This document shows, piece by piece, positions 1 through 9,728 of a stretch of 64,000 nucleotides of DNA (position 1 is the stretch's first letter; every line of letters starts with the position of its first letter). The position numbers and the translations under genes are program-made. Below the pieces are notes generated by a model. It worked only from the letters and a program-made list of their open reading frames with translations. It ran no database searches and was not told the DNA's origin. The stretch spans positions 186,001 through 250,000 of the forward strand of contig NZ_FVZC01000009.1 of the NCBI RefSeq assembly GCF_900166585.1, in the 5' to 3' direction. The DNA comes from Mesobacillus jeotgali (GTDB lineage Bacteria; Bacillota; Bacilli; Bacillales; Cytobacillaceae).

Positions 1-486
1 GTATCTAAGATGAGCTGGTTCGCTGTGAAATTTTTAAATCTCGCGTCCCTTGCTGTTATTCAGGCAATTCTTCTCTCCATTGTTGTTCTAGTATTCCTGA
101 GCTTGAAGGTTGCAAACCCAACAGGTTTCATTTTATTCGCCGTAATGGTAAGTATTGTATTTACGGCCATTGTTATGTTCTTTGCGTCGTTTGGAAATAT
201 TGGCCGTTTTATACTTTTAGCATTAGTGGTCATGCAGCTTTCGACAACTGGAGCTAATCTTCCAATTGATATGCTGCCTGAAAACCTTCGAAGCTTAAGT
301 GTATACCTGCCATTTACCTATTCAATCGCAGGATTCAAGGCATTAATTTCATTAAATGATTTTACAATCGCTTTGACTAACCTGGCTGTATTACTTGTTT
401 TTCTGGGACTATTTGCTTTGATGACCGTAACAGTCTTTATATTGAAGACAAAGGAAGAACCGCAACAAACAGATTTGGCCATGTAA
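1..486 (+). CDS. YhgE/Pip-type membrane protein, C-terminal part (5' end outside window)
   Basis: The reading frame is open to the first base of the window, so this is the 3' end of a longer gene; the ATG at 10 is probably internal. The visible ~160 residues contain about five hydrophobic segments and a motif SVYLPFTYSIAGFKALIS that resembles the C-terminal ABC-2-like membrane domain of YhgE/Pip proteins. Such proteins usually have a large extracellular coiled domain before this part and are linked to phage receptors or type VII-like secretion. Family assignment is by recognition of the C-terminal pattern; function is unknown. An intrinsic terminator follows the stop. Confidence 0.7.
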   Translation, partial: VSKMSWFAVKFLNLASLAVIQAILLSIVVLVFLSLKVANPTGFILFAVMVSIVFTAIVMFFASFGNIGRFILLALVVMQLSTTGANLPIDMLPENLRSLSVYLPFTYSIAGFKALISLNDFTIALTNLAVLLVFLGLFALMTVTVFILKTKEEPQQTDLAM

Positions 487-495
487 TGGCTGGGG

Positions 496-524
496 GACAT
501 CCTTAACAGGGTGTCTCTTTTTTT
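496..524 (+). terminator. Intrinsic terminator after the YhgE/Pip-type gene
   Basis: Stem GACATCC (496-502) pairs with GGGTGTC (509-515) through one G-U pair, with a 6-nt loop, followed by a run of T. Confidence 0.65.
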
Positions 525-612
525 TCAAAGAGCTCAAAACTACCTTATACTTATGAAATTCCTTTTGAATATGGTATGATATCTTAGAATTTACTATTAG
601 GAGGACGGGTAC

Positions 613-966
613 ATGATACATGCCCATATGACAGCCTGGTTTTTGGCTCTTGTTTTATTCTTCGTAGCACTGGGACTACATAAAAGCGGTAAGGAAAAGG
701 GCGCTAAAATTGTCCAGATGGTTCTTAGATTGTTTTACGTACTGATTCTATTGACTGGTTTCGGGCTTCTTTTCAGCATCAATATCAACATCATGTATGT
801 GCTGAAAGCAGCTGTTGGCCTGTGGGTCATCGCAATGCTTGAAATGATTTTAATCCGTACAAGAAAGAATGAAAAAGCGTCCGTCTTGTGGATCCAATTT
901 ATTGTCGCAGTCCTTCTTGTACTGTATTTAGGTTTCTCACTGCCACTTGGTACTTATTTGTTCTAA
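613..966 (+). CDS. yisL: YisL family small membrane protein
   Basis: A 117-residue protein with four predicted membrane segments (about residues 7-22, 35-56, 62-80 and 95-115) separated by short basic loops. The N-terminus MIHAHMTAWFLALVLFF and the length match the YisL (DUF1516/UPF0344) family of Bacilli. The start is ATG at 613, with AGGAGG at 600-605. Function is unknown. It is followed by a terminator, so it is probably transcribed alone. The identity is supported by yisN, asnO and yisQ downstream, which follow the B. subtilis order. Confidence 0.85.
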   Translation: MIHAHMTAWFLALVLFFVALGLHKSGKEKGAKIVQMVLRLFYVLILLTGFGLLFSININIMYVLKAAVGLWVIAMLEMILIRTRKNEKASVLWIQFIVAVLLVLYLGFSLPLGTYLF

Positions 967-984
967 TATTGTAATTGTCGAAAG

Positions 985-1020
985 AAAGCTGTCTTAATAG
1001 GCAGCTTTTTCTTTTTTTTG
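985..1020 (+). terminator. Intrinsic terminator after yisL
   Basis: AAAGCTG (985-991) pairs with CAGCTTT (1002-1008) and is followed by a long T tract. Confidence 0.7.
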
Positions 1021-1097
1021 TCATATCTTAACCCGGTAAAATATGATAATTTAAGATGGAAGGGATATTGGAGAAATATAAATAATTGGAGAATGCA

Positions 1098-3131
1098 ATG
1101 GCTACGACAAAAAGCTGCGTTTACGAAAATGACAGACAACTTATTAGCTTTATAGAGAGCAATTCATTCAAAGAACAAGCCTATCTGCTGGTCCAGATTT
1201 TTTATAAAGAATCACGGAAGCTTAAGCACCTTCAACGATTGCTGAAGATGCAGCTTCCCGTGTCGGCGGTGTTGAGCTGTGAAGCTGAGGGCAGTTTGAA
1301 TGGTGAAAAACAGTATATTATCTCGTTTACTGCTTTCAATAAACAAGAGCTCAACCCAACCATCCACGACCAGTACACAATCAGCACATTAACTAATCTG
1401 CTGGCAACTACGCAACAGGACATCCTTCATCTTAATGAGAGCCTCGAGGTATCTGAGCAGTATTATCGTTCGCTATTTGACAATAACGGCGATTTTGTTT
1501 ATTCAACAGATCTGGCAGGGAATTTCACAAGTGTCAACCAAGCGTTCATGAAAACATTCGGGTATATGGAAAATGAACTTATTGGCAGGTCTGTACTTGA
1601 TTTTATCAATCCAGATGATATACCACGCGCGAAAATGCATTTCATACAGGCCCTTAGAGGGAAAGATCAAACCTATACAATTGAAATCCAAATCAAAAGC
1701 GGTGAGTCACAGATTTTCCAGATCAAGAATATACCGATCACAATCAATGGAGCCTGTGTGGGAACATATGGGATCGGCCGCAATATTACCATCCAGAAAA
1801 AAACAGAGGAAAGAATCATCCAGCTGGCCTACTATGACCAGGATACGGGATTGCCAAACAGAATGAGATTCACGGAACAGCTAGAGGAAATGATTCATCG
1901 TGCAAAGCACAAAAAAGAACTGCTCGCCGTCCTTGTCATTGACATAGACCGCTTCAAGATCATCAATGATAGTCTTGGCCATTATGCAGGAGATATTGTT
2001 TTAAAAGAGCTGGCTGAGAGAATTCAGGACAACATGCCGGAAGGTGCATATATAGGAAGATTCAGCGGCGATAAATTCACGATGCTCCTGACAGAAGATG
2101 TCAGCATTGATCAGACAACAAGGATAGCCAGAGAATTGCAAAAGCTTGTTTCCAGGCCTTTGAACTATCAGAATCAGGAGTTTATCGTCACTGCAAGCAT
2201 TGGCATCAGCTCCTTCCCGGGGGATGGGCTTGATGAGCATACTCTGCTGAAAAATGCTGATATTGCCATGAACCGATCAAAAAAACAGGGTGGGAATAAA
2301 ATTACTTATTTTTCTACAGGAATGAATGACCAGGCAATGGTTCGTCTTGAGCTGGAAAGCTATTTAAGAAAGGCCCTGCAAAAAAACGAGTTCTATCTCT
2401 GTTACCAGCCGCTGATGGATTTGAAATCAGGAGAGATTACCTGTACAGAAGCCCTCATCCGCTGGCGGCATCCGCATCTTGGACTGGTCTCCCCGGCACA
2501 ATTCATTCCGCTTGCGGAGGAAACCGGGTTGATTGAGGAGATTGGCGCATGGGTGCTGACAACAGCCTGTATCCAGACAAAAGCCTGGCAGCAAAAAGGA
2601 TTCCCGCATCTCGGGATATCTGTTAATGTCTCTGCCTATCAATTTCAGCAGCATGCGTTTATCGGCCAGGTGATTAAAGCTCTGAAGGTTTCACAGCTGG
2701 ATCCGGAATACCTATCCCTTGAACTGACTGAAAGCGCGATGTTAAAGGATATAGTCTACAGTATTTCGGTCATGAAATCGCTCCAGGAACTAGGGGTGAA
2801 GGTTTCAATCGATGATTTTGGGACAGGCTATTCGTCATTAAGCTATCTACGCAATTTGCCCATTGATACACTTAAAATAGATCAGTCATTCATCAATAAT
2901 CTGCGTGACAATCCTTCTGATATTGCCATCGTCAAGGCGATCATCACCATGGGCCAGGGGCTATCAGTCAAGATTGTGGCTGAGGGAGTAGAAACGTCAG
3001 AACAGATGAGTATATTGAGGGACCTGGATTGTCATTATGCCCAAGGATACTATATCCAGAAGCCTCTTGATACAGATTCTTTTGAAAAGGGATTTAGGAC
3101 AGCAGAAAATATAGCCTATACCCTAAAATAA
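1098..3131 (+). CDS. PAS-GGDEF(degenerate)-EAL signalling protein, probable c-di-GMP phosphodiesterase
   Basis: About 677 residues. The first ~115 residues are uncharacterised and weakly resemble the start of a FIST sensor domain. A PAS domain follows at about 120-235. The diguanylate cyclase domain (about 240-405) has SGDKF where the active-site GG(D/E)EF should be, so it is probably catalytically dead, although it could bind GTP. The EAL domain (about 415-670) keeps TEALIRWRHP, ESAMLKD, IDDFGTGYSS and VAEGVET, so phosphodiesterase activity is expected. No membrane segments are seen. The ATG at 1098 is chosen because GGAGA lies 5 nt upstream; a TTG at 1086 is in frame. It sits between yisL and yisN, where B. 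subtilis carries an unrelated gene. Confidence 0.88.
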   Translation: MATTKSCVYENDRQLISFIESNSFKEQAYLLVQIFYKESRKLKHLQRLLKMQLPVSAVLSCEAEGSLNGEKQYIISFTAFNKQELNPTIHDQYTISTLTNLLATTQQDILHLNESLEVSEQYYRSLFDNNGDFVYSTDLAGNFTSVNQAFMKTFGYMENELIGRSVLDFINPDDIPRAKMHFIQALRGKDQTYTIEIQIKSGESQIFQIKNIPITINGACVGTYGIGRNITIQKKTEERIIQLAYYDQDTGLPNRMRFTEQLEEMIHRAKHKKELLAVLVIDIDRFKIINDSLGHYAGDIVLKELAERIQDNMPEGAYIGRFSGDKFTMLLTEDVSIDQTTRIARELQKLVSRPLNYQNQEFIVTASIGISSFPGDGLDEHTLLKNADIAMNRSKKQGGNKITYFSTGMNDQAMVRLELESYLRKALQKNEFYLCYQPLMDLKSGEITCTEALIRWRHPHLGLVSPAQFIPLAEETGLIEEIGAWVLTTACIQTKAWQQKGFPHLGISVNVSAYQFQQHAFIGQVIKALKVSQLDPEYLSLELTESAMLKDIVYSISVMKSLQELGVKVSIDDFGTGYSSLSYLRNLPIDTLKIDQSFINNLRDNPSDIAIVKAIITMGQGLSVKIVAEGVETSEQMSILRDLDCHYAQGYYIQKPLDTDSFEKGFRTAENIAYTLK

Positions 3132-3136
3132 ATAGG

Positions 3137-3167
3137 AAAGCCTGCATTTCGTGATGCAGGCTTTTTT
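3137..3167. terminator. Bidirectional terminator between the EAL gene and yisN
   Basis: An 11-bp stem, AAAGCCTGCAT (3137-3147) with ATGCAGGCTTT (3154-3164), separates two convergent genes; a T tract follows on the + strand. Confidence 0.8.
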
Positions 3168-3171
3168 GCAG

Positions 3172-3732
3172 TCAGGAAATTCTCTCGATCACAGTTCGTT
3201 TCCCGTTGTTGAGGGTCAGTTCAAACCGGTCATTCTGAATGTCAAAATAGTCAAAGTGATGCTGGACACTGCAGATGTATTCTTCGTTATCGAAAATTAA
3301 AAAATTCACTCCGGACCTTCCTGATTCATGATCGAGGAATGTGAGATGGTTATAACAATATATACAATCAAAGATGGAGAAATTTAACGAATTCAAGGTA
3401 TTGAGGAATTGGACAAAAGCTTCGTCATTCAAATCATCCAGCAGACGCTCGAATGAATAGATCAGCTGCTTCCTGATCCGGATTATTTCCTGGTCAATCA
3501 GGGAGATTTTTTCATTTCCTGTTTGGATATTGCCGTTATCCAGTAAAAATCCCTTGCACCATTTGTTGTTCCTCTGTACTTCAACCTCCTGGTGGATAAA
3601 TTCATCAACAAGTGCGGCTTCATCCGTTTCTTCGTCAAAGAAAACCCATTGTGAATTAATATATTCTACTGTCCCGGCATTGAAAGACCGTGGCTGGAAT
3701 TCAATTAGATTGCTTCGTTGTTGTCGATTCAT
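3172..3732 (-). CDS. yisN: YisN/DUF2777-like protein of unknown function
   Basis: A soluble, acidic 186-residue protein starting MNRQQRSNLIEF. It begins with a short beta-rich part, has a helical middle (about 75-115) and ends in a second beta-rich part rich in aromatic residues. No catalytic motif was recognised. It is read divergently from asnO. The name rests on this position, which matches yisN beside asnO in B. subtilis, and on a recalled resemblance to DUF2777. The start ATG at 3732 has GGAGGATCC just upstream on the minus strand. Confidence 0.6.
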   Translation of the reverse strand: MNRQQRSNLIEFQPRSFNAGTVEYINSQWVFFDEETDEAALVDEFIHQEVEVQRNNKWCKGFLLDNGNIQTGNEKISLIDQEIIRIRKQLIYSFERLLDDLNDEAFVQFLNTLNSLNFSIFDCIYCYNHLTFLDHESGRSGVNFLIFDNEEYICSVQHHFDYFDIQNDRFELTLNNGKRTVIERIS

Positions 3733-3925
3733 TTGGATCCTCCGTAGAATTATCGCTCACCTTCTTTGTAGACAGATTTTAGCGAAATTATAACATGATT
3801 AAAAATTAGGCAATTAACCAGTTTGGATTCTGCTGCATAAGATGAGTAATGCTTAAGGAATTATCGAGATTGAGAACGTATTTCCTCGAATGGCAAAAAG
3901 TTCCGCTAAGAAGGGATGATCTTAT

Positions 3926-5773
3926 ATGTGTGGAATAACGGGCTGGATAGATTTTCGAAAAAATATGGATATTGAACAGAAGACCATTGCAAAAATGGCG
4001 GAAACATTAAGTAAAAGAGGTCCCGATGATACCAATGTATGGACCTTAAAACATGCTGCACTGGGGCATAAGAGGCTTGTAGTTGTTGACCCTGAGGGAG
4101 GCAAGCAGCCAATGACCAGGGCACAGGGAGACAGCCGTTATACCATTTGCTATAACGGTGAACTTTATAATACTGAAGACCTCAGAAAAGCACTGCTATT
4201 AAAAGGATATTCTTTTAACGGCCATTCTGATACAGAGGTTTTGCTTACTTCTTTCATGGAATGGAAGGAAAATTGCCTTGAGCATTTGAATGGGATATTT
4301 GCCTTTGCTGTTTGGGATCACGACGAAGAAAAGCTGTTCATCGGCCGCGACCGGCTTGGCGTAAAGCCGCTCTTTTTTCTCGAGACAGCGTCGGGTCTTA
4401 TGTTCGCTTCTGAACAAAAGGCTTTGCTTGCACATCCAGATGTAAAGCCGGAGGTAGACAGGGAAGGACTTTGCGAAGTATTTGGGCTTGGGCCATCCCG
4501 TTCTCCTGGCTCAGGCATTTTTAAAAGTATGAAAGAACTGCGTCCGGCACACGGACTCACTTTTTCAAAAGATGGGTTGAAGGTGTGGAGATACTGGAAC
4601 GTAAAAAGTGAAGAACACAAGGATAGCCTTGAGGAGACAGCCGAGAAGGTCCGTGAGCTGTTCACCGATGCAGTCACCAGGCAGCTCGTATCAGATGTGC
4701 CCCTGTGCACATTCCTCTCAGGCGGATTGGATTCAAGTGCGATCACAGCGATTGCCGCTAATCATTATAAGGCGGAGGGCAAGGGCAGCCTGCATACTTA
4801 CTCGATTGATTATGAGGGGAATGACAAGTTTTTTAAGGAAAATGAATTTCAGCCTAACGCTGATGCCTTCTGGATCAATAAAATGACGGAAACATTCGGG
4901 ACTGTTCATCATAACCGGATCATTTCACAGCACGATCTGGCAGATTACCTCACTGAAGCTGTGCATGTCAGGGATCTGCCGGGGATGGCAGACATCGATT
5001 CATCGCTGCTCTGGTTCTGCCGTGAAATCAAACAGGATTTTACAGTTGGACTCTCAGGTGAATGTGCGGATGAAATCTTTGGCGGCTATCCATGGTTTCA
5101 CAGGGAGGATGACTTGAAACGGCAAGGCTTCCCGTGGATGCGGTCAATCAATGAACGGCAAAATATGCTGAGCGACCACTGGCGGAAAAAGTTGTGTCTT
5201 GAAGATTATATGATGTCAAAATTCAACGAAACAATTGCAGAGGTTCCAGTGCTTGATAGGGAAAATATCAGTGATGCCAGGCGGAGACAATTATTCTATT
5301 TAAATATCATCTGGTTCATGACAACCCTCCTGGACAGAAAGGACCGGATGAGCATGGGCGCCAGCCTTGAGGTAAGGGTACCGTTTGCCGACCATCGCCT
5401 TGTTGAATATGTCTGGAACATCCCCTGGGAAATGAAGATGCACGGAAACAGGGAGAAAGGAATCCTGCGCAAAGCATTAGAAGGAATCCTGCCTGATGAA
5501 GTATTATACCGGAAGAAGAGCCCTTATCCAAAAACTCACCATCCAGGTTATACTCAGGCAGTACAAGGAATGCTGTCGGACTTCATGGCTGATTCGAACA
5601 GCGCTCTGCATGAATTCTTTGATAGGACGACGCTGCAGAAAATGATTGAAACCGAAGGCGCATCCTTCAAAGTACCATGGTTCGGCCAGTTGATGACTGG
5701 TCCTCAGCTGCTGGCACAACTAGCCCAAATCCATATCTGGTTCCGGGATTATAATATCAATATAGCAGACTAA
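3926..5773 (+). CDS. asnO: Asparagine synthetase, glutamine-hydrolysing
   Basis: A 615-residue AsnB-family enzyme converting aspartate, glutamine and ATP to asparagine. The N-terminal class II glutaminase domain begins MCGITGW with nucleophile Cys2 and contains RGPDD, YNGELYN and the GRDRLGVKPLFF segment near residue 140. The synthetase domain has the pyrophosphate loop SGGLDSS at 265-271 and a later DRMSMGASLEVRVPFAD motif. Length and the neighbouring yisN and MATE gene fit B. subtilis AsnO (YisO), the sporulation-associated paralogue. GAAGGGATG precedes the ATG. Two hairpins follow the stop. Confidence 0.93.
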   Translation: MCGITGWIDFRKNMDIEQKTIAKMAETLSKRGPDDTNVWTLKHAALGHKRLVVVDPEGGKQPMTRAQGDSRYTICYNGELYNTEDLRKALLLKGYSFNGHSDTEVLLTSFMEWKENCLEHLNGIFAFAVWDHDEEKLFIGRDRLGVKPLFFLETASGLMFASEQKALLAHPDVKPEVDREGLCEVFGLGPSRSPGSGIFKSMKELRPAHGLTFSKDGLKVWRYWNVKSEEHKDSLEETAEKVRELFTDAVTRQLVSDVPLCTFLSGGLDSSAITAIAANHYKAEGKGSLHTYSIDYEGNDKFFKENEFQPNADAFWINKMTETFGTVHHNRIISQHDLADYLTEAVHVRDLPGMADIDSSLLWFCREIKQDFTVGLSGECADEIFGGYPWFHREDDLKRQGFPWMRSINERQNMLSDHWRKKLCLEDYMMSKFNETIAEVPVLDRENISDARRRQLFYLNIIWFMTTLLDRKDRMSMGASLEVRVPFADHRLVEYVWNIPWEMKMHGNREKGILRKALEGILPDEVLYRKKSPYPKTHHPGYTQAVQGMLSDFMADSNSALHEFFDRTTLQKMIETEGASFKVPWFGQLMTGPQLLAQLAQIHIWFRDYNINIAD

Positions 5774-5777
5774 AAAA

Positions 5778-5840
5778 GCAAGCCCAATCACTGGGCTTGC
5801 ATCAAAACTGCAGGCAAATTTACTTTGCCTGCAGTTTTCT
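5778..5840 (+). terminator. Two consecutive terminator hairpins after asnO
   Basis: The first stem is GCAAGCCCA (5778-5786) with TGGGCTTGC (5792-5800). The second is a perfect 15-bp stem, 5804-5818 with 5824-5838, with a 5-nt loop and ending in TTTT. Only the second has a T tract. Confidence 0.8.
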
Positions 5841-5860
5841 ATTGAATTGGAAAAAGTCTT

Positions 5861-6000
5861 CGCTAATTTCCAATTCGCTATTAAAATTAGATTTTCGCTA
5901 TAATAATGAAAAAATCGCTATAAAAAAGAAATTTCCGCTATAAAACTAAAAAACTCGCTATAAAAACAATAATGTCGCTATAAAATCATCGATTTCTCCA
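5861..6000. repeat. 20-bp-period intergenic repeat, core CGCTATAAAA
   Basis: The core CGCTA recurs at 5876, 5896, 5916, 5936, 5956 and 5976, exactly 20 bp apart. Degenerate copies lie at 5861 and 5996. Only about 10 bp of each unit (TCGCTATAAA) is conserved; the rest is A-rich and variable. The repeat lies between convergent asnO and the MATE gene, beyond the asnO terminator. Confidence 0.85.
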
Positions 6001-6044
6001 TATAACAGTGAAACTGGCTGTCACGTCACAGTTTGTTTTTTTCC

Positions 6045-7388
6045 TTAATCTGCAGGAACAAAAGACTTTTTCACCCAAACTCTAGATCTCCAGCGCCAAA
6101 GCATAAGCAACCCGCGCAGCCACTCGTCTGCAATGAAGGCGATCCAGATGCCGACCAGCCCCATCTCAAGATAGATTCCGAGGAAATAGGACAGTGTTAC
6201 GCTGACTCCCCACATTGACAGAATTCCCATATAGACAGGAAACTTCACATCCCCAGCAGCCCTTAGAGAGCTGATTAGGACAAGATTAAAGGATCTGCCA
6301 GGTTCAAGAATGATGGTAAGCAGAATCAAAGTGGTGCCAAGTTCTATGATACTGGGATTATCTGTGAAGATGCCCAGCAGGTTTTTCGAAAAGAAAGAGA
6401 CGATCAACGCTGCGCCAATGGAAATCAATATTGCCAGTTTTAAGCTTTTTAAGGCACGCTTATACGCATTATCAATTTCCTTTGCTCCAACCATATGGCC
6501 AATCAATATCTGTGTACCTTGACTGATTGCGATACTGAAAAGGAAAATGAACATCATGACATTTTGTGTATACACCTTTGCCGTCAACGCCTGGGTTCCA
6601 AGAGTGGCGATAAAATAGGTGATCACCATCTGTGATCCGTTGTAGCTCAAGTGCTCCCCGGCAGAAGGAATTCCGATATTAAGCAGGTTTTTCAAATGCC
6701 TTTTAGGAAAACTGAACAGCATTGAGACTGGCAATGAGCCAGGTATACGTTTAGTCATCACATAAATAGCTGCCAGCAATCCGATGATCCGGCTGACAGT
6801 AGTTGAAATTGCCACACCTTCAACTCCAAGAATAGGAAAACCGAAGGGACCGAAGATGAATAAATAGTTTCCGATAACATTCAGGATGTTCATGCCAATC
6901 GTAACGTACATGATGTCACGCGTAAATCCATAGCTCCGGATAATGCTGCTGACTGTCATGATCAGCGACTGGATGAATGAAAATCCACCCACAATCAGCA
7001 AATAGGAATTTGCTTCATCAAACAATTCAGGGGGCAGGTCCATCATCTTTAGCAATTGTTCGCTAAAAATGAACACACCGGCACTCAGGATTAAACCAAA
7101 AATAAGGTTAGCTCCGATTGAGACTGAGGAAACCTCACGCGCCTCCTGATCCCGTTCTGCACCCAGATTCTGTGCCACAAGGATCGCAGTGCCTGTCGCA
7201 ACGAATCCGAACATGACGATGACCATAGAGAGAATTTGATTGGATACCCCAACAGCTGCCACGGAATTATCTGAATACTGGGACAGCATCAGCGTATCCG
7301 CATTCCCCATCAGCATATAAAGCATAATTTCAATAAAAAGAGGCCAGGTAATGGCAAATAACGATAGTTTTGCAGTTTTTTTCTTCAT
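6045..7388 (-). CDS. yisQ: MATE family multidrug/Na+ antiporter, YisQ-like
   Basis: A 447-residue polytopic membrane protein with about 12 hydrophobic segments arranged as two similar halves, typical of MATE exporters. The N-terminus MKKKTAKLSLFAITWPLFIE and the segment SQYSDNSVAAVGVSNQI are characteristic of the family. The ATG at 7388 is used because GGAGAT lies 9 nt upstream on the minus strand; a frame extension to 7457 has no ribosome site. The substrate cannot be read from sequence. The position after asnO matches yisQ in B. subtilis. Confidence 0.85.
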   Translation of the reverse strand: MKKKTAKLSLFAITWPLFIEIMLYMLMGNADTLMLSQYSDNSVAAVGVSNQILSMVIVMFGFVATGTAILVAQNLGAERDQEAREVSSVSIGANLIFGLILSAGVFIFSEQLLKMMDLPPELFDEANSYLLIVGGFSFIQSLIMTVSSIIRSYGFTRDIMYVTIGMNILNVIGNYLFIFGPFGFPILGVEGVAISTTVSRIIGLLAAIYVMTKRIPGSLPVSMLFSFPKRHLKNLLNIGIPSAGEHLSYNGSQMVITYFIATLGTQALTAKVYTQNVMMFIFLFSIAISQGTQILIGHMVGAKEIDNAYKRALKSLKLAILISIGAALIVSFFSKNLLGIFTDNPSIIELGTTLILLTIILEPGRSFNLVLISSLRAAGDVKFPVYMGILSMWGVSVTLSYFLGIYLEMGLVGIWIAFIADEWLRGLLMLWRWRSRVWVKKSFVPAD

Positions 7389-7502
7389 GTTTTTATATCT
7401 CCATGTTGTAATCCTTTTATTATACAGACAATAGGAGGGATATCGAGTGAAAAACAATCGTTTTCAGAAAAAAATAAAATGAGGATTATATTTACAAAAA
7501 AA

Positions 7503-7595
7503 ATTCCTCGAAACCCAATTGTAATTCCGTGAAAACTATATTTATTCCGCGAAAAAGAGATTTATTTCCGCGGAAAACACCATTAATTCCGCGAA
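7503..7595. repeat. 20-21-bp-period intergenic repeat, core ATTCCGCGAAAA
   Basis: TTCC cores lie at 7504, 7525, 7545, 7566 and 7587, giving periods of 21, 20, 21 and 21 bp. The core ATTCCGCGAAAA is unrelated to the CGCTATAAAA repeat 1.5 kb away, but unit length and A-rich spacers are alike. It lies between the start of the MATE gene and the end of the maltogenic amylase gene. Confidence 0.8.
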
Positions 7596-7645
7596 TTGTG
7601 TTCTCCTACATGGAAAGTGTATTTATTCTCACCATTCAAACAAGC

Positions 7646-7676
7646 AAACCCCTTTCCCAACAGGAAAAGGGGCACT
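7646..7676 (-). terminator. Terminator of the maltogenic amylase gene
   Basis: CCCCTTT-CC and GGAAAAGGGG pair around a short loop immediately downstream of the minus-strand stop codon; TTTGCTTGTTT follows on that strand. Confidence 0.6.
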
Positions 7677-7681
7677 TGAAT

Positions 7682-9469
<1,788 letters not shown>

Positions 9470-9580
9470 TCATAGATTAAAACAAGGGTAGACCACCTAT
9501 TTTGAAATGTCAATTATAAAAAGCCGATTCACAAAAAATTAATTATTTCTCGACTCTGTTAAAAAAAATAAAAAAATTAG

Positions 9581-9608
9581 TTGTCAAAAAGATTTTAGTC
9601 TTTATAAT
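9581..9608 (+). promoter_or_regulatory. Predicted sigma-A promoter of mdxE
   Basis: TTGTCA (9581-9586) and a perfect TATAAT (9603-9608) are separated by 16 bp. Transcription should start near 9615, upstream of both operator-like sites. Confidence 0.75.
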
Positions 9609-9621
9609 AATAAGTAGGTTG

Positions 9622-9635
9622 TGCAATCGTTTTCA
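9622..9635 (+). promoter_or_regulatory. cre-like site (CcpA) in the mdxE leader
   Basis: TGCAATCGTTTTCA matches the cre consensus TGWNANCGNTNWCA at all but the third base. It lies just downstream of the predicted start point, where CcpA would block transcription. Confidence 0.6.
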
Positions 9636-9655
9636 TAGAATTGCAGACAGGATTA

Positions 9656-9665
9656 CAAACGTTTG
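9656..9665 (+). promoter_or_regulatory. LacI-family operator in the mdxE leader
   Basis: CAAAC-GTTTG is a perfect palindrome, extended by T at the left and CACA at the right. The similar GCAAACGGTTGC at 11152 suggests a shared site for the LacI-type regulator encoded at 15298. Confidence 0.6.
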
Positions 9666-9728
9666 CACAGATTGGAAGACTTTCTGCACAATGAAAAGTA
9701 ATTACACATTTTTAGGAGGGGTATACAC

